The position numbers were made by a program, and so were the translations under genes. The notes beneath the pieces were generated by a model. That model saw only the letters and a program-made list of their open reading frames with translations. It had not been told where the DNA came from and ran no database searches. This document shows positions 45,556 to 56,839 of a stretch of 64,000 nt of DNA, piece by piece. This DNA comes from Rugalucina vietnamica (Eukaryota; Mollusca; Bivalvia; Lucinida; Lucinidae): assembly GCA_964017185.1 (NCBI GenBank), contig OZ024869.1, positions 64,742,931-64,806,930 of the forward strand. Reading direction: 5' to 3'. Within the stretch, counting starts at the first letter, position 1. Each line of letters opens with the position of its first letter.

Positions 45556-45801
45556 ATTATATATTGATTCAAATACATGATAAAATTGGTACAGTATAAT
45601 TGTATATTGATTCAAATACATGATAAAATTGGTACAGTATTGTATATTGATTCAAATACATGATAAGATTGGTACAGTATTGTATATTGATTCAAATACA
45701 TGATAAGATTGGTACAGTATTGTATATTGATTCAAATACATGATAAGATTGGTACAGTATTGTATATTGATTCAAATACATGATAAGATTGGTACAGTAT
45801 T
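45556..45801. repeat. 40-bp minisatellite
   Basis: Six units of TGTATATTGATTCAAATACA plus TGATAARATTGGTACAGTAT. They start at about 45558, 45601, 45641, 45681, 45721 and 45761. The last five have exactly 40 bp, and only the A/G in AAAATT/AAGATT distinguishes early from late units. A long T tract follows at 45830-45877. Confidence 0.9.
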
Positions 45802-46160
45802 GACAGCACAGTCGGTAGCATGCACGATCTTTTTTTTTTTTTTTTTTTTTTATTATTATTATTTTTTTTTTTTTTTGATATAAGCATTGACGGTTTGGTC
45901 CCGGGTATGATTTTTTATTTATTTTTTAACATTTTCTTTATGCATCTAGTTTCTTTTGACGATAATATTTTATTTGTTATGTACAACAACTTTCAAATTC
46001 CAGCTCATTCAAATCCCATTATCAATCAGCCAAGCTACAAACAGAACTCCATTTCACTGGGAATTTCAGGTGTGATATGATAATTGTGAGTCTATGCCTC
46101 ATATTTTCATCAATTTGTCGTTCTTGTATAGCGCGGTAAATTATAATTGTCAATTTATAT

Positions 46161-46450
46161 AACCAGAGGACCAATGGTCATGCAAATGTTCACCTGAGAT
46201 TTGTTCTTTTACTAATGACCTTTGGCCAAATTGAATGTCCTCTTGGCTTTTCCAAGGTCATGTTGACAAAGGTTAAACATACAATCATGTAATCTTGACC
46301 TTGAGTACTGACATAATTTACACAATAGACTGACTTTATCTACCAGTTTTCAGATCAAAGGCTAAAAACCCAGTGCTTACACATTTTTCCCATGTCACCA
46401 AATTTGACCATGCCATAAAAGGTTACCCAAAGGACGTAATACCGAGAATT
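46161..46450 (-). mobile_element. Inverted partial AGCTCACC-type repeat
   Basis: Begins CCAGAGGACCAATGGTC and GTTCACCTGAGATTTG, the reverse complement of the right end of the element at 18974-20985, and continues with GACCTTTGGCC, AAGGTCATG and GACCTTGAG blocks. Only the end portion is retained. Confidence 0.7.
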
Positions 46451-47212
46451 AAAGGGCTTGTCTATCTATGTAGCGAAAACACGGGCAATGCTAGTATCAA
46501 TCGGACCTAAGCTTAAATTTTCACGACAGAACTCATATAAGCCTGTAGCTCGTTTCACGAAGCTCTCTTATGACATATCTTATCTTATGATCGAGACTAC
46601 TCTGAGAGTGACTTGTGATCTATCTTAACGGTAAGACTTGTCTTATGATTGAAAATGTGACTTGCTCATAAGATTTATCTCAATTCGAGGTCAAACACAA
46701 CAAACAGTTAGTTTCAAGTAAGTTAAATAATAGAATTGATTTAATATTGGTGATAGCTCAGTGGATTTATGCAAGTAATTTAATTAGTATTTTTGCCATA
46801 ATATGAACCGGGCTATCCGAGATCGAATCCGTTTTTCTCTCTTTTTTCTTTTTTTTCTTTCTATTTCAATAAAAATACATGCACTTAGATCTACCAACTG
46901 TTTCATTGTAATGCTATAGGCTATTTCGTCTGCAAATCGAAACCAAATCTCTTTAACTCGAGTGTTTGCCTTATACACTGTATGATAAACCTGATGCATC
47001 TGGCGGCCTATCTGTTTATCATTTGGGGAATTTGCCATATTGCACTTAGGTCTAGTTATACTAGCAATTATGTATACAGTTCATGATGTTTGCAGTTAAA
47101 ATAAAAAATTGACCCATTGGGGCCCTGAGAAATAATACATGGGCTGCTTGTACCGCTCCAAGCAAAGTTTATACGCTACTGACGTGCTATCTGATTAGGC
47201 TACTGGTTACCT

Positions 47213-47490
47213 TACGAAAACACGCCCATGCAATATACAAGGATTTTTTTAAGTTGTAAAAATTGAAAGATTTCAGTAGAAAATCTGTGATTTTTTTTCT
47301 TATTTTTGCTCAAAACATAGATTGTGGGTACACGTTAGAACCGCCTCGCCGAGGCGGTTCTAACGAGTACCCACAATCTATGTTTTGGAGCAAAAATAAG
47401 AAAAAAAGGTTTACCCCTGCAAACCCCAGTTTTGCTATAAAAAAGTGGGGTTCAAGGGGGTAAAAATTACACGGACACGTTTTCCTGATG
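47213..47490. mobile_element. Palindromic MITE, copy D (most complete)
   Basis: Starts CGAAAACACGCCCATGCAA. The central palindrome runs from AAAACATAGATTGTGGG through GAACCGCCTCG / CGAGGCGGTTC to CCCACAATCTATGTTTT, nearly perfect over about 75 bp. Then come AAAAATAAG, GGGGTTCAAGGGGG and the end ACACGGACACGTTTTCC. It shows the family layout best. Confidence 0.85.
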
Positions 47491-48125
47491 AACCGTTCAT
47501 GTCTGAGCCTGCCTAGAAACCAGGGTTAGGTAACACCATCCATACACATAAGCCTTACTTTGGTATTTTATACTGAGCCAAACACAACGCATCACGATTA
47601 TGGCATGTTTTCGCTTTTCAATGAAATGTAATACAGTCTACCATATATATGCTGTTCAGCAATCGCCTATGATTTAATAGGGTACAATTTGGCTTTCAGT
47701 GTATGGACCATTGAGCTCGAATGAGATTGGCCAAAGCGGTTATTTTGGTGGCATGCGACTCCTGAGAGATTCTGGAAGTCAGTCTTCCTTTTGGATCGTG
47801 AAAAATGATTAATTTCTCGAGACGCATAATACAGAATGTTACAACCAGATGTTGTTGGATGTGTCAACCGCACGGCAATCTAATCCAGTGGAAATAAAGT
47901 TTATTTGTATTACATAGCAAATAAATCGTTGTTGCGTTATAAGTTTGACTGAGTATATTTGAAGCACGTTTTGGATGCCATGGCATCCTAATTTTGTATG
48001 AACGCCTCATGAATAGGAGGCAACGTTTCGGCTTGAACATAGCTGTTGAATGGGGCGTTAAGCATTAACTCAAACAAACAAAAATAAAAATTTGGCCTTT
48101 ATCAGTACTGAACCAATTTAAAATA

Positions 48126-48200
48126 AATATGACTCGGTGGCTCAGTGGTAAGCTATGTTGTCTTCTGTCCAGGCGATCCGAGTTCGAATCCGGTCTTGGT
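48126..48200 (+). mobile_element. tRNA-like SINE head
   Basis: GGTGGCTCAGTGGTAAGC matches the tRNA box A consensus and GAGTTCGAATCC matches box B, at the normal distance of about 40 bp. No convincing acceptor or anticodon stem forms, so this is a tRNA-derived SINE promoter, not a tRNA gene. Confidence 0.6.
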
Positions 48201-49561
48201 AATATTTTGTCATGTTTTCCCTTTACATAAAAACGTCCGCCATTTTGAGTTTACTATAAAATAAGTTCAATCATAAGTTGTGTCCTTTGTTAGGACTAAA
48301 GTTAGGACATCTTAAGGATGAGACATATCTTATACTGAAATTAGTTCTAAGTTCAAACTTAGGATAAAATTTGTCTTAAAACGCTTTGTGAAACGAGCCC
48401 CTGGTACATAGGCAAACAGTATAGCCGCAGATGTGACACAGCAGAACGCGGCGTCCCATCTGGGGCTATTCTGTTCCCATAGAGAAATTGAATCGGATAA
48501 TGCGATAAAAAAAATAAAAATCACTCCTTACAGCCCTAAAATTGAAAGTGGACTCACCCAATTGATAACGATGGGAGAATCCATCCGTCAAATATGGGTG
48601 AAGTAAACAATGGCAAACAAATGAGCAAAAACATCTTTCATGAAAGAGGCGCGATAATCAGGATTATTTAAGAAGAGAATGTAATTATCATGTAGCTGTG
48701 CTAAAATCCTTAAAAGCTAAAAGCCAATGTTTCCGTTGTTGTATAATTGAATGCAATTATTGCAAGGTTAGAAGAAATTCATGGAGCTCGTATGAATCTA
48801 TGTATGGGGTTGTTGCACGTGAATGAATTTAAATAACGTGTCCGAGGAGATACGATTTTACACCTTTAGTATTAATGTAAGTGTTATAGGTATATCAGAG
48901 ACGCACCGAGTGAGGCAATGGTATAATTAAAAGAGACCCAACGCGTAGTAGCAATGCAAGTATTTTCAAGTATTACATGTAAAAGACAATATAGGCCTAG
49001 CCTATTTTCCCTTAAGCATGATAAATTAAGAAAATGGTTGTATTTCCTGTGAATAGTATTACATTATGTATCACATACTTAGACTTATATTTCCAGCGAT
49101 AAGCTCAGCGTGGGCGGGCGGGCTAATAACCGGAAACCATGTTTGTTTGTTTTTTGAACGGAGAGTGGTTATCATGCCCGCTTGCGCCGTTGTCACGCCA
49201 CGGGATATGTGACGTCAGGTTTAATTAAAATACGTAATTGTTACGTAATTTTATGATGTCATGAAGTTCAAAGAGTTCAAAGGCTCACGGTATTTTTGAT
49301 ACGCTTATATATAAGGTTAGTTCTTCGGCCCCATTGCTAATTTCTAAACGATGATCACCTACGTGAAACAAACAAATCACGCAGCGACACAGCAAGCTAC
49401 ATGTCAGCTTGAGATCACTGTTTTAATTGAATTTGACCGGTGCTCGTATACCACATGAAGAGTTGAGATATATATTGGACATGAGTTTTCCAAATCTAAG
49501 CACCTTCCCCCAAAAAGTATTGTAACCTCTGTTAGTCAGTAGGGTACATATTCAGATCCAT

Positions 49562-49795
49562 CACGAAAACACGTCTGTATAATGTTTACCCCTTTGAACC
49601 CCATTTTATAAAGCAAAACTGGGGTGTGTAGGGGTATACATATTTTTCTTATTTTGAGGCGGTTCTAACGAGTACCCACAATCTATGTTTTGGAGCAAAA
49701 ATAAGAAAACTATAAAAAAAAAAAATAATAAGAAATTTCAATCTTTAAAGCTCAAACAATCTCTGTTTATTACATGGGCAAGTTTTCATAATGCT
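49562..49795. mobile_element. Palindromic MITE, copy E (one arm deleted)
   Basis: Starts CGAAAACACGTCTGT, has the GGGGTGTGTAGGGGTATAC block, then jumps to GAGGCGGTTCTAACGAG and ACCCACAATCTATGTTTTGG. The left arm of the central palindrome is missing. It ends in ATGGGCAAGTTTTC near 49785. Confidence 0.75.
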
Positions 49796-50096
49796 TAGAT
49801 AGGTTTCGTGTTCTTGTCTGCTTTGATTTCCTATTGAGAGCGCCCTTAACTCTTTAAACTCAATACGTGGGTTTCGTAATCTAAAAAGTATAGGTTTACT
49901 TGTAAATTATTATCGTCGAACGACAATCAATTGAACCATAATGAGCATTTAGTCGCGAATATTCCGACCTTTATTGGATTGGTTAGAAACCTTGAGATCA
50001 GACAGACACTAATATTTATCTTTGTGTCTGGTGATGTCAGATAAAACTACGGAATCTTAGAAAATAACACTCATCCATACGAAAAACAGAAAGTAC

Positions 50097-50360
50097 ATCA
50101 GGAAAACATGTCCGTGAAATGTATACCCCATTCTACCCCATTTTTATCTAGCAAAACTGGGGTATGCGGGGGTATTCCTTTTTTTCTTATTTTTGCTCCA
50201 TAACATATAGATTGCAGGTACTCGTTAGAACCGCCTCTCCGAAGCGGTTCTAACGTGTACCAACAATCTATGTTTTGAGCAAAAATAAGAAAAAGATCCA
50301 GTGAAAATTTTTACAACCAAACATTTTTCTCTATGTTGCATGGGAGTGTTTTCGTAATGA
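50097..50360. mobile_element. Palindromic MITE, copy F
   Basis: ATCAGGAAAACATGTCCGTG at the left, a full central palindrome with GAACCGCCTCTCCGAAGCGG as hinge, and CATGGGAGTGTTTTCGTAAT at the right end. The orientation is opposite to copy D. Confidence 0.8.
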
Positions 50361-52383
50361 AATCAGTCAGAGCAACAATTCCTTTCTCAAAACCAAGAAG
50401 AAAAATCACATAACAACTACAGATATAATTTGTTCCCAAATAGACGATAAATTAAAGAGTATATACTTATACTAATCGGAAATAGCTCATTGAAACTTTG
50501 AGTGATTTTCAAGAAATCCATAATAATTATTTGCAAAATATAACGTGTCATGAAAATATCCATGGTTTTCACAACTTCAACACGGATACAGTGAGCTGTA
50601 TGTCGACTAGAGATCCCAGGTTTTACGAAATTTGAATGGTAGTCGTATACCATTTGACGAGCGGAAGACAAATATTTGACAACAGATTCACTTGTTTTCA
50701 AATGTAACAATCTCCCTATACATGTACATTATCGTTACCACTTTGAGTCAGTGGGGCTCAAATTGTGGTTAAGTTCGTAAATAGGTCATTTCTAACATTT
50801 GGCCCCATTAGGATTATACTAGTACTCGTATTTTATCGACTATCCTGTTGAAAGATGCAAAATTACAATAATTCTGTTTGGCTCTATGTTGCCAAATCTA
50901 TAAGGTCACTGAAGATGCTTAAGTAGCCGAAACCACGGTATAACCAATCGCCTTCCTAATTTATATGTTTAATGCTCTTAAAAGAATACAGTTTTATTTT
51001 TATTCGTGTTCTTGTCTGCTTTGATTTATTCAGTGTCTCATACTCGTCAAAACGCATTGCGTTACCTTGACAACGCTTGGTTCGATACCACCCTTTACAC
51101 CGGTCCCGATCTTTTATCCTATATCATCATTTTCTTTATATACAACAACGCATAATTCGATGTAAGGCCAAATCGACAAAACGGGTAAATCGAAACAAGT
51201 TTTATGCTCCGTTATTCAAAGTTAAATTCATCTTACGACGCTTAACCCTTTTGTCCTTCATACGAGTAGGTCGGCAGACATTCATGTGCATTTTGTTTGG
51301 AATTTGTACAGAAAGAACATAAACGAATTAACCTGATTTCGCATTGTCATTTTTAATTATCCCAATTACCTTAATTTCTAAAAAAAAACTTCTTTGCAAT
51401 TGGCTGTTTTTAAAATTGCACAGGCGTAAAGTAATTATCGGTTCATTAAATGCTGATTGTTTGCTGTCCTTCATTGCTCGGAATTAATAATTAGTGACCA
51501 TAAATGCATCCATTTACGAGTGAGTATTCCTAAGGTGTAGCGACTGTCGTACATACTAAACTTATACCGCTTTAATTTATATTTCACACCTATATACCTA
51601 TACTTTTCTAAAAACAATTATTTTAATGGTAAATGTGTCGCCTTGACTAATGTGGACCTTTAATTTAACCTAAAGGTAGTTTTGGGCCCTGGAAAGTCAA
51701 TCAAAACGTGGCCTACTGACAGGCTGGGATTATATATATTCCCCTAACACTTGTGTCCGTATAGGCAAGAATAGTCTGTGATGAATGCAATAAAGAGAAA
51801 TATCCGCGAGAGCGTATGGCATAATAGTTTCTAGGTAGATTATGATGATATTTTTACAATTATAGAACAAGTTTTCTTTAATGTTCTTAAAATCTCTATT
51901 TATGAAACATGCAAAAGTGAGTTTAAAACGTATTATTTCTTCATCGAAGGTAGTTGCGTATGAAACCCCCCGAACACCTATGTCCCTGGATTCTGTTTTC
52001 AAATGAAGCTCTAGAACATGCAGTGGGAGAGTTGTTATTATACATGTAACTATCTGAAAATAGCAGTTTTGTTTTTAAAAAAATGCATCATTCGACGGAA
52101 CAACATAAATGGACGCTTAGCTACAAGTCAAGGCTAGCCAAGCAAATTAAATTAACGATTTGATGTGATTTAAATCGCGTGACATGAAATAGTGTTAACC
52201 TATTTGATCCTTGTGTCATTCATGAAATTCTACGTAAAAATTGCTGATTCTATTATTATACATGCTGAGTGTTTGGGTTTAAATTAATGCTCAATTTATG
52301 CCTTTCACCATAAAGATAGTAATGCTGTTTGTTTGGCGGCGATCAACCATCATTTATTTGACATGGATTTTTTATAACAGTTC

Positions 52384-53700
52384 CCATGCCCTCGTGCGAG
52401 TCAAGTCTCGATGGATAAATCTTTGCAGACAATGACATAAGACCTAATGTTATATATCTCATATTCAGTGATTGATCAACCAATTGCATGGACAGGAGAT
52501 CAGGCCCTTTGGGCATTATTAACAGGCAGCAGCAACACGAACATCACTCGAGTATGCCTAGTCAGAATAGGTAAATGGAAGTAATGATCAGGAAATGGAG
52601 CAATTAAAATCCCACTTAACAAATCGAGGTGGGAAAAACTAAATTGACAATCAGGTACACATACAAAGAGAACATATTGTAAGCCGATTCAGCAGTTATT
52701 TCCCAACAGGTGCCCACTCAGTTAACTGGACTTAATTAAATTTAACATATAAAAACGTAAAAGAGATGTGCAAACAGATAAAAAAAATTCAATACTTAAC
52801 TTAAAACAACTAGAACCTCAACATAAGTATCGTCGTGGAACAGTACAATAAATTACTAAGGGCTTAACCCGGTTAATGACGCCTAATCTCACACTCATCT
52901 TCTGCAGTGGTTCACAATAAGTGATTTGTTCGGTCCTCGAGGTGAGTGTTTAACAAGTCAGTGAATCATTAATGACAAATACATTAATTATAATAGACAC
53001 CATGATGAAGCAAAAGTGAAGACTCACATGAACAATATGCTGCCCGGCGACTGGAGTTATCTGGAAAGTCACACACCATCACTGAAAATCTGGATCAAAC
53101 GAAACACCACCAGTTGTACCTTCTGGCCTCGAGTAACCTTTCGACGGTTTCGGGCAAAGTGGAAGCCTATTATGGGTCTTAAATGAGCTGCCTCGTGGGA
53201 AAACCAACAATGTGGTTTCCGACCAGGTCTGACAAAAAACAGGTGTGTGCAGCTACAGAGGAGAGCTAGATGCTTGAAATTTCGAAATATGGAAGAAGAG
53301 AAAATTTTCTATCCGTGTAGCGAAAACAAAGGCGCTGATCAGCTTCGGAGTTACTGCGAAGCTGATCAGCGCCTTTCTTTTCGCATAGACAAAATCTGGT
53401 TTTCTCACTTTGCGGCTCAAATAATAAGATGTGTGTAGTACTACGCTATGATAGATCAAGCTGAAATCATTATCAAGCTTATTCTGACGCTATGGTCAGG
53501 TCACAGCTTCTTAACGCCCTTATGTGAATGTGAGTCTCGATGGATTAATTTTTGCAGACAATGACATAAGACCTAATGGTATATCTCATATTCAGTGATT
53601 GATCAGCTAATCGCATCGACAGAAGATCAAACCCTTTGGGCTTTATTATCAGACAGCAGCAGCACGACCATCACTCGAGTATGCTTAGTTCGAAGCTACC
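52384..53700. repeat. 170-bp direct repeat pair flanking other repeats
   Basis: 52400-52565 and 53530-53700 are similar direct copies: both contain GACAATGACATAAGACCTAA, CATATTCAGTGATTGATCA and CATCACTCGAGTATGC, 1,135 bp apart. Between them are the GATCAGGAAATGG-type dispersed repeat (52575-53040) and the hairpin MITE. An LTR-like origin is possible, but no coding sequence is present. Confidence 0.7.
53184..53425. mobile_element. Hairpin MITE, copy 2
   Basis: GAGCTGCCTCGTGGGAAAA at the left and TTTTCTCACTTTGCGGCTC at the right are inverted. The internal stem GGCGCTGATCAGCTTCG / CGAAGCTGATCAGCGCC at about 53331-53373 is the counterpart of the one at 23268-23311. Confidence 0.8.
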
Positions 53701-53955
53701 TCAAGTTTTCTTAAATCACACATGTAGCGTAAAGTGCCTGGAAAATTGCCGTCCAATGGTTTATTAAAACCAGCAATCTTCATTTTATTTGGACAAAGCC
53801 TCATTTGAAAAAATGTTTTACGATTCACTTAACCTAGTTTTTCTACGAGTTTTTTAACTAAATTTTAGTATGACGGAACAGCAGTTGGTAAATTTGTACT
53901 GTATCTTCGAATATGAGGGAGTTACAGTACTGTTTTCTTCCGCCTCTTTCCCATC

Positions 53956-54250
53956 AGGAAAACATGTCCGTGCAATGAGTACCCCCTTAAACCCCTTTTC
54001 TATATAGTAAATTGGGGTATGCAGAGGTATACCTATTTTTCTTATTTTGGTCAAAACATAGATTGTGGGTACTCGTTTGTGGTACACTGCATACGGGTTA
54101 TTTTCCCCGAGGCGGTTCTAAAGTGTACCAACAAACTATGTTTTGAGCAAAAGTATTAAAAAATATCAAAATTGTTCTGAAGACATTTTCAATTTTTACA
54201 GCTGAAAAAAAAAAATCTGTATATTGCATGGGCAAGTTTTCGTAATGCTA
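53956..54250. mobile_element. Palindromic MITE, copy G
   Basis: Begins ATCAGGAAAACATGTCCGTG, has AAAACATAGATTGTGGG, a shortened left part with a foreign TGGTACACTGCATACGGG insertion in the hinge, then GAGGCGGTTCTAA and ACTATGTTTTGAGC. It ends GCATGGGCAAGTTTTCG. A long poly-A tract at 54339-54375 follows. Confidence 0.75.
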
Positions 54251-54334
54251 AGTATTTTAAGTAGGTCCGTCTTTTGATATTCATTTCATTGGATTTGATG
54301 TTGCAAAACCTTCAAAGGGAAAGTAGAAGTCATA

Positions 54335-54376
<42 letters not shown>

Positions 54377-55248
54377 ATTTACACTTTGATATTGTCAATA
54401 GGTTGTGTTGAACTTGAATATTTTGTATACTTAAAGTTGTAACAACAGCTGTAGACCCTGATTTTACTACGAATGTTGAAAAATTCTGTTCAGAACCTTC
54501 AGTTAATACATAAATCAACCAGATCGTGTTATCACATATTACTTAACTTTTTGTTAGCGAATCGGAACCATGGAGATGTTTACCGACAACGAGGAATTTG
54601 CAGTGCGAACGATTCTTGGAAATAATGATAATGAAGGAAAATATCATTTTGTGTCTAATTGTCAATGTGTTATGAGGATGGTCAAGCTCAAGAAACGGGA
54701 TATTTTTCTGCAGAAATCTTTGTTCGAAAATGTAACATTAACTGACTTCTCTAATTAGTGATGTTGAAACATTATACTACCAAAGCCGTATACGTTTGGC
54801 GTCTCATGTCATTCTGTCTATTTAACAAACATTTCTTTTTCACCATTATATTCTGTTTCCCAATTATGGCAGTAATCTTAAATTCATCGTCTGTTTGATA
54901 GCCATCGACACTGGAGCAAACCTGACCACCTTTAACTGAATGTCAAAAACATTTTACATCTATTGCTTTCAAATGAACTTGTTTTTGATTACGTTTAACG
55001 CACCACTCAATAATACTTTATTCATTTAGAGCCGACGCTTCTATGTCGTTCCAATGCTATGAAGAATGTAGCTTGTTCTAGGAGGATTCCACATCCTCTA
55101 CAACTATAATGCTGTAAGGTATTAACAGGTTTTGCCATAAATTAAATGGCATACTTAACAGAGTTTAATGATAAGGCGTTTAAAGCCTTGAAGGCAAATC
55201 GACTCGGTATCTTTAATGCTTCGTCCGAGCACATTATGGAATATATAC
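54251..55248. other. Intergenic DNA, small frame of unknown status
   Basis: Contains the poly-A tract at 54339-54375 and an open frame at 54570-54758 (62 codons, starting MEMFTDNEEF) with no recognisable domain; no splice context makes it convincing. Nothing else seen. Confidence 0.5.
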
Positions 55249-56839
55249 TGCGCAAAAAATCTAAGGGCCAGAGATTTGATTCGCGTTTTTGACCAACATT
55301 AATTTTTTTCCTAACCAAACACATTATGATTTTGTGTTACATGTACATGTATCATGTCTCTGCTACACACTCATCATCGTTTCGATGCCCTCTCTGCTCG
55401 GGAAAAGAAGATATTTATGCTTTAAACCGCTATACCCATGAAATTGCGTGATTTGCATGTATGCATTGTGATTTTGATTTTGCTGTGGATTTTGAGGCTT
55501 AATGTGGTCTGTGTTACACTATGGAACTGTAAAATGCCTAATCGAAGACATTTACCGTCAGGTGAAATGGATCGGATATTGGATTACTCTTGGCAGGAGA
55601 AACCCAACATTACGTCGGACGTCGTTTCAACGTCAGTCATTCGGTCGTCTGACGAATCTGGCAACGCTACTTGGATACCGGATCTGTTCAAAAACGTTCA
55701 GGAAGAGGTCGTAAAAGGAAAACTACGGCTCAAGACGACCGCTATATTGTCAACTTAATAGCCGAGCGACGCCGGTTCGACTCTGCAAAAACGCTTAATT
55801 CACAGGTCCAGAATGTCATTGGAACTCGTGTTTGTGATCAGACCATCAGAAACCGTCTACTTGATGCTGAATTGAATGCGCACAGGCCTGCTGTACGCCC
55901 AGTTTTTACCCCACGGCACAGACTACTTCGGCTGGACTTTGCACGTCAGCATCAAAACTTTCGAGTGGCCCAATTGAGGCCTATTTTGTGGGCAGTCTTA
56001 ATTCTGTGTAGACTTCCAGGACGGAAGGCGTCGTGTGTGGCGACAGAAAACCCAGCGTTTCAAAGATTGTTGTCTTGTCGAACACGATCGGTTTGGTGGA
56101 CCATCTGTGCTAGTGTGGGGTGAGGTATGTTACGATGGCTCTACAGAGCTGTACATTATTCGTAATGGATCGCTTACCGGTGTGAAATGTAGAGATAAAA
56201 TTCTCGAAAGAATTATCCGTTCGTTTGCTGGCGCAGTAACCCGAGTTCGTGTTAATGGACGATAATGCTTGACCACATAGAGATAAAGTAGTGAATGAAT
56301 TTCTCGAACGGGAGACAATACAACGTAAAGATTGGCCAGCACGCTCCCCCAACATTAATTCTATAGAGCATGTATGGGACTGTCTTCAGAGACGAATTGC
56401 TGCCCGTAACGTGCAGCAAGGGATGCGAGCGGTACTGGAATTTGCGTTGATAGAAGAATGGGGCAGAATTCCCTTGGCGGACATCCGGAAGCTCATTAGA
56501 GAAGCTTCTGCTCAAGTTGTATTGAGGTGATACAGGCCCGTGGGGGACATACCCATTATTAACCTGACAGTTGTGAGCATGTTGTTGTAAAGACAAAACA
56601 AATTAACAAATTTACTACCCCACCCACCAATCTAAATTCATCCCATTTTGGACGGTAGTGAGATGTTCTGTTAATTTCCAACTTAATTATCGATTACTTT
56701 AAAATGTTGTTCTTTTTTTATTTATTTTTTTATTTATTTATTTATTTATTGGTAACAAAACATAAGAAAATAAAGTAATATATTAAGCATTCACAATGTA
56801 TGCTTGTTTCAATATCTGGCCCTTAGATTTTTTGAGGCG
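55249..56839 (+). mobile_element. Tc1-type DNA transposon, complete ends, about 1.6 kb
   Basis: The terminal inverted repeats contain CAAAAAATCTAAGGGCCAGA at 55253 on and its reverse complement at 56815-56833, about 26 bp matching with a few outer mismatches. Both ends are flanked by TA, the expected target duplication. The length, ends and enclosed DD34E transposase are all typical of Tc1. It lies in the intergenic region downstream of the receptor. Confidence 0.85.
55533..56530 (+). pseudogene. Broken Tc1 DD34E transposase
   Basis: The frame starts at an ATG near 55533 (MPNRRHLPSGEMDRIL, HTH region), shifts before 55671 (GSVQKRSGRGRKRKTTAQDD, the hinge between the DNA-binding helices), continues to about 55985 and is then frameshifted around the first catalytic Asp. 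The next block (VWRQKTQRFKD, GPSVLVWGEVCYDG) is in another frame. The second Asp sits in MDDNA followed by an in-frame TGA. The last part has SPNINSIEHVWD with the Glu 34 residues on. Catalytic-domain order is clear, but at least two frameshifts and one stop make it inactive. Confidence 0.85.

Larger units (their letters stand above)
46543..48405. mobile_element. TIR element with CTCGTTTCAC ends and nested insertions
   Basis: The left end GTAGCTCGTTTCACGAAGC and right end GCTTTGTGAAACGAGCCCC are inverted, both followed inward by TCTTA/TAAGA-rich sequence. About 1.86 kb lies between them. Nested inside are the palindromic MITE copy D (47213-47490), a (CAAA)-type SINE (about 47505-48085) and a tRNA-like segment (48126-48200). 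No transposase is visible, and the two ends could also be separate short MITEs. Confidence 0.6.
48406..52380. other. Intergenic DNA
   Basis: Apart from MITE copies E and F and the inverted dispersed repeat at 50826-50990, nothing coding is supported. Short frames (for example 50417-50710 and 51730-52002, minus) show no domain pattern. Confidence 0.55.

Noticed and set aside
45556-45801. Regularly spaced repeats considered as a CRISPR array
   Set aside because: Units are contiguous without unique spacers and the DNA is eukaryotic; it is a minisatellite.
48126-48200. Possible tRNA gene
   Set aside because: Boxes A and B are present but no cloverleaf forms; better explained as a SINE head.
54570-54758. 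62-codon frame starting MEMFTDNEEF
   Set aside because: No domain, no splice or promoter context, intergenic setting.
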